Positions 63,689 through 64,000 of a DNA stretch of 64,000 bases are shown piece after piece; positions within the stretch are counted from its first letter, which is position 1; every line of letters begins with the position of its first letter. The notes under the pieces are model-generated. The model saw nothing but the letters and a program-made list of their open reading frames with translations. It was not told where the DNA came from and ran no database searches. Source of the stretch: Bacillus sp. ISL-7 (GTDB lineage: Bacteria; Bacillota; Bacilli; Bacillales_B; DSM-18226); contig NZ_JAGGQW010000031.1 of the NCBI RefSeq assembly GCF_018613065.1, forward strand, positions 124,001 through 188,000, in the 5' to 3' direction. Position numbers and translations under genes: made by a program.

Positions 63689-64000
63689 TTAATCTTTTTC
63701 AACCTTCAAAATATGAGCTCCATCAAAGAAAAACAAGTACTTTTCTGTGACCTTTCTTTTCCATATTTGTTCAATTGCTCTTGTATATAAGTTAATTTGC
63801 ATCTTGTAACGGTCTTCAAGTATGGACTTTGCTTGGTCAAACCCACCTTTATACCTGTCGGAAATTTGATCCGTTTTATAATCGACCAAAATAAGACCGT
63901 TTTCTTCCTCAAAGACACAGTCAATGATCCCTTGTACAAAAACAGATTCTTCTTCATCCTTCCAAGTGGGGTACACATCACGAGCAGGCATGGAAAGGGT
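63689..64000 (-). CDS. addA: AddA helicase-nuclease, C-terminal end (cut by window edge)
   Basis: The last 103 codons of AddA, a subunit of the AddAB recombinational-repair helicase-nuclease. The RecB-type nuclease motif is present: VQGIIDCVFEEENGLILVDY with DYKTD, followed by Q-x-x-x-Y in QINLYTRAIEQIWK, and the typical end YLFFFDGAHIL. The gene enters from beyond the right edge. addA lies on the other side of gerP in B. subtilis as well. Confidence 0.93.
   Translation of the reverse strand, partial: TLSMPARDVYPTWKDEEESVFVQGIIDCVFEEENGLILVDYKTDQISDRYKGGFDQAKSILEDRYKMQINLYTRAIEQIWKRKVTEKYLFFFDGAHILKVEKD

Overview
The window is chromosomal DNA of an endospore-forming Bacillaceae bacterium. 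It is AT-rich, Shine-Dalgarno sequences are strong, and spore and competence genes are present (gerPA-PF, asnO, comZ, med, coiA, mecA, spx). Gene order closely follows the Bacillus subtilis yis-yit-yja-yjb chromosome segment, read backwards. Clear departures from B. subtilis 168 are a clpB gene, an intact appA, a cardiolipin synthase between coiA and mecA, a tungsten aldehyde oxidoreductase locus and a Tad-type ATPase. This suggests a Neobacillus/Mesobacillus-like genus rather than B. subtilis itself, but genus placement is inference. No phage, transposase, rRNA, tRNA or CRISPR array was seen.

Layout. 1-3.4 kb: nadF (edge), relQ/yjbM, yjbL, yjbK, truncated haemoglobin yjbI and the Spx adaptor yjbH. 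3.7-10.2 kb: pepF, a frameshifted coiA, cls, mecA and spx. Spx, its ClpXP adaptor YjbH and the ClpC adaptor MecA therefore lie close together. 11-16.8 kb: oppABCDF. 17-19.6 kb: a DUF3899 protein, T-box-controlled trpS and yjbA. 19.8-25.7 kb: a second peptide importer, appDFABC. 25.8-35.7 kb: yjaZ, fabH-fabF behind a FapR-like operator, comZ, med, two yja-type genes, yjzD, clpB behind a CtsR operator, and yjzC.

35.9-43.1 kb is an anaerobic/nitrogen-oxide island. It has an Fe-S Fnr regulator, molybdenum cofactor genes (moeA-mobB, moaA), the Fe-S repair protein gene ric, a radical SAM/SPASM enzyme, a truncated ywiC remnant and a decayed second fnr copy. Six Fnr-type operators here share one spacing to a downstream -10. 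One of them drives a short transcription unit with no known gene (36.9-37.1 kb), the most novel item in the window.

43.3-49.9 kb: yitW, yitU, two small spore-former genes, yitT, yitS, yitL, yitK and a short-chain dehydrogenase. 50-54.2 kb: a membrane-anchored GH13 amylase-like protein whose catalytic motifs have been replaced, asnO and yisN. 54.3-58 kb: a MoeB-like E1, aldehyde ferredoxin oxidoreductase, and two small proteins that both end in Gly-Gly. 58.1-61.2 kb: yisL, yisK, and a Tad/Flp pilus remnant (cpaF plus a tadB fragment) behind a c-di-GMP-I riboswitch. 61.6-63.6 kb: the gerPABCDEF spore coat permeability operon. The window ends inside addA.
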